From contig DASZUG010000075.1 of NCBI GenBank assembly GCA_035547755.1, forward strand, positions 1-64,000: 64,000 bases of DNA, read 5' to 3'. The stretch is from Mesorhizobium_L sp035547755 (GTDB taxonomy: Bacteria > Pseudomonadota > Alphaproteobacteria > Rhizobiales > Rhizobiaceae). Below are positions 62,526-64,000 of this stretch, one piece after another. The first letter of the stretch is position 1. Every line of letters starts with the position of its first letter. The position numbers and the translations under genes were made by a program. Below the pieces are notes generated by a model. It was given only the letters and a program-made list of their open reading frames with translations. It made no database searches and was not told the origin of the DNA.

Positions 62526-64000
62526 ATGCCAGCTGTGCTGGAGCAGAACGACGTGCAGTCCGATAGTCGCGCGCGACGCTCGGGAGGTCGAGAGGCGAGG
62601 CGTGCGCTGAGAGCCGCGCCTTTGGCTGACGATATCCGGCCGGTACGCTCGGGCCTTGAGGGCGGGCGCTATCGGCCGCTTGCCGAGAACGATATCGAAC
62701 GCATCCACGAAGCCGTTCTGACGGTGCTGGAAACGGTCGGCTTCGCCAATGCTATCCCATCCTGCATCGAGGCCTGCACCCGCGTCGGCGCCGAATTGGG
62801 CGAGGATGGCCGCTTGCGCTTCCCGCGCAATCTGGTGCTCTCGACGGTTAAGAACGCCGCGCGACACTTCACGCTTCACGGCCAGGACCCCAGGCATGAC
62901 ATGATCGTGCAGGGAAAGCGCGTCCATTACGGCACGGCCGGCGCAGCGGTTCATGTCGTCGACGTGGAAAAGCGCGAGTACCGCGAATCCCTGCTGCAGG
63001 ATCTTTACGATGCGGCCCGCATCGTCGATTGCATGGACAATATCCATTTTTTCCAACGTCCCATGGTGGCGCGCGACATGGTCGATCCCGCCGATCTCGA
63101 CCTGAACACGCTCTACGCCTGCGTCATGGGCACCTCGAAACATGTGGGCACCAGCTTCACTGTGCGCGAGAATGTCGGGCCGGCGCTGGAAATGCTCTAT
63201 GCCGTCGCCGGCGGCGAGGAGAAATTTCGCGCGCGGCCGTTCGTTTCGAATTCCAATTGTTTCGTCGTACCACCGATGAAATTCGCCGAGGATGCCTGCG
63301 GCGTGCTGGAAGCCTGCGTCGCCGGCGGCATCCCGATCCTTCTCCTCTCCGCCGGGCAGGCCGGCGCGACCGCGCCCGCGGCGATCGCCGGCGCCGTGGT
63401 GCAAGCCGTGGCGGAAGTGCTCGCCGGCCTCGTCTATGTCAATGCGCTAAAACCCGGCCATCCGGCGATTTTCGGCACCTGGCCCTTCGTATCCGATCTG
63501 AGGACCGGCGCCATGTGCGGCGGATCGGGCGAGCAGGCGCTCCTGACGGCGGCCTGTGCGCAGATGGCGCAATTCTACGACCTGCCCGGTGGCTCGGCGG
63601 CCGGCATGGCGGATTCCAAGCTGCCAGATATCCAGTCCGGCTACGAAAAGGGCATCACCGATGTCATGGCGGGGTTGTCGGGCCTGAATCTTGTCTACGA
63701 ATCGGCAGGAATGCACGCTTCGCTCCTGGGGTTCAGCCTCGAAAGCCTTATCGTCGACAACGACATGCTCGGCCAATGCCTGCGTTGCGTCCGCGGCATC
63801 GAGGTTTCCGATAAAGCGCTTTCCGTCGAGACCATCACCGATGTCTGCCTCAACGGCCCCGGCCATTATCTCGGCCATGGCCAGACGCTTGAACTGATGC
63901 AGACGGAGTATTTCTATCCCGCGGTCGCCGACCGCTACAGCCCGAAGGAATGGGCGGAGAAAGGCAAGCCGGACCTGCTTCAAAAGGCGATAGAGGAGAA
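62526..64000 (+). CDS. MttB-family (trimethylamine/glycine betaine-type) corrinoid methyltransferase, non-pyrrolysine, 3' truncated by window
   Basis: An open frame of at least 491 residues that runs off the window end. Family segments are NDIERIHEAVLTVLETVGFA, GQAGATAPAAIAGAVVQAVA, AGLVYVNALKPGHPAIFGTW and GGSGEQALLTAACAQMAQFY. This is the COG5598 TIM-barrel fold. No in-frame TAG occurs, so there is no pyrrolysine, and the enzyme belongs with the MtgB-like members that demethylate glycine betaine or other quaternary amines rather than trimethylamine. The N-terminal 35 residues are basic and variable. ATG 62526 follows GGGAG. A corrinoid protein gene would be expected beyond the right edge. 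Confidence 0.9.
   Translation, partial: MPAVLEQNDVQSDSRARRSGGREARRALRAAPLADDIRPVRSGLEGGRYRPLAENDIERIHEAVLTVLETVGFANAIPSCIEACTRVGAELGEDGRLRFPRNLVLSTVKNAARHFTLHGQDPRHDMIVQGKRVHYGTAGAAVHVVDVEKREYRESLLQDLYDAARIVDCMDNIHFFQRPMVARDMVDPADLDLNTLYACVMGTSKHVGTSFTVRENVGPALEMLYAVAGGEEKFRARPFVSNSNCFVVPPMKFAEDACGVLEACVAGGIPILLLSAGQAGATAPAAIAGAVVQAVAEVLAGLVYVNALKPGHPAIFGTWPFVSDLRTGAMCGGSGEQALLTAACAQMAQFYDLPGGSAAGMADSKLPDIQSGYEKGITDVMAGLSGLNLVYESAGMHASLLGFSLESLIVDNDMLGQCLRCVRGIEVSDKALSVETITDVCLNGPGHYLGHGQTLELMQTEYFYPAVADRYSPKEWAEKGKPDLLQKAIEE

Noticed and set aside
60920..62527. Long minus-strand open frame opposite the MocR-type regulator
   Set aside because: Shadow of the regulator gene; no domain motifs and no ribosome site. 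The same reasoning removes the long frames opposite fdsA, fdsB, the OFA transporter and the amino-sugar kinase.
62526..64000. Pyrrolysine-type trimethylamine methyltransferase
   Set aside because: No in-frame amber codon is found in the 491 codons present, so the protein is a non-pyrrolysine member.

Overview
The window is GC-rich, gene-dense chromosome from an alphaproteobacterium of the Rhizobiales/Hyphomicrobiales. A Rhizobiaceae-type organism is the best guess. The evidence is a PodJ-like polar scaffold, an FdsGBA formate dehydrogenase, dispersed palindromic repeats of the kind common between rhizobial genes, several sugar and peptide ABC operons, and an Lhr/ligase/exonuclease/phosphoesterase repair cluster. 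No rRNA, CRISPR array, insertion sequence or prophage is visible. One tRNA (Thr, CGT) is present.

Layout. 1-6151: molybdenum NAD-linked formate dehydrogenase operon fdsG-fdsB-fdsA with a LysR regulator just upstream; fdsA is flanked by copies of an intergenic repeat. 6248-22518: mixed genes. These are a secreted DUF1236 protein with Asn/Gln/Gly repeats, a cysteine-free Mrp ATPase, an AT-rich orphan gene (8604-9389), PaaG-like and CoxG-like proteins, a DUF4239 membrane protein, a sugar-acid dehydratase, a lysine-methyltransferase-like protein next to a MerR regulator, a ClC channel, PodJ, and a TauE/SafE permease with its TIGR02186-type partner.

22536-29334 (minus strand): mtnK-mtnA-class II aldolase followed by a ribose-type ABC importer. 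Together they read as uptake and phosphorolytic-type salvage of 5-methylthioribose and/or 5-deoxyribose to dihydroxyacetone phosphate plus an aldehyde. 29611-36566: DNA repair cluster, with a methyltransferase, the Lhr helicase and the PdeM phosphoesterase on one strand, and the exonuclease and ATP-dependent ligase divergent from them. 36579-42308: a membrane protein, a nitronate monooxygenase, a two-gene unknown islet (39016-40192), an OFA-type oxalate/formate MFS transporter with a 40-residue accessory protein, and the tRNA.

42352-51740: amino-sugar (probably N-acetylglucosamine or chito-oligosaccharide) catabolism. A CUT1 ABC operon containing a Gfo/Idh/MocA oxidoreductase is divergent from kinase-gntR-SIS deaminase-nagA. 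51758-57379: dipeptide/oligopeptide ABC operon. 57530-64000: DUF924 protein, HAD phosphatase, glucose-6-phosphate isomerase, a MocR-type regulator, and the start of a pyrrolysine-free MttB-family methyltransferase that runs off the window.

The most interesting parts are the methylthioribose/deoxyribose import-and-shunt operon, the repair cluster with its extra methyltransferase, and the two small unassigned islets (8604-9389 and 39016-40192). Names and families were assigned by reading protein sequence without database searches.
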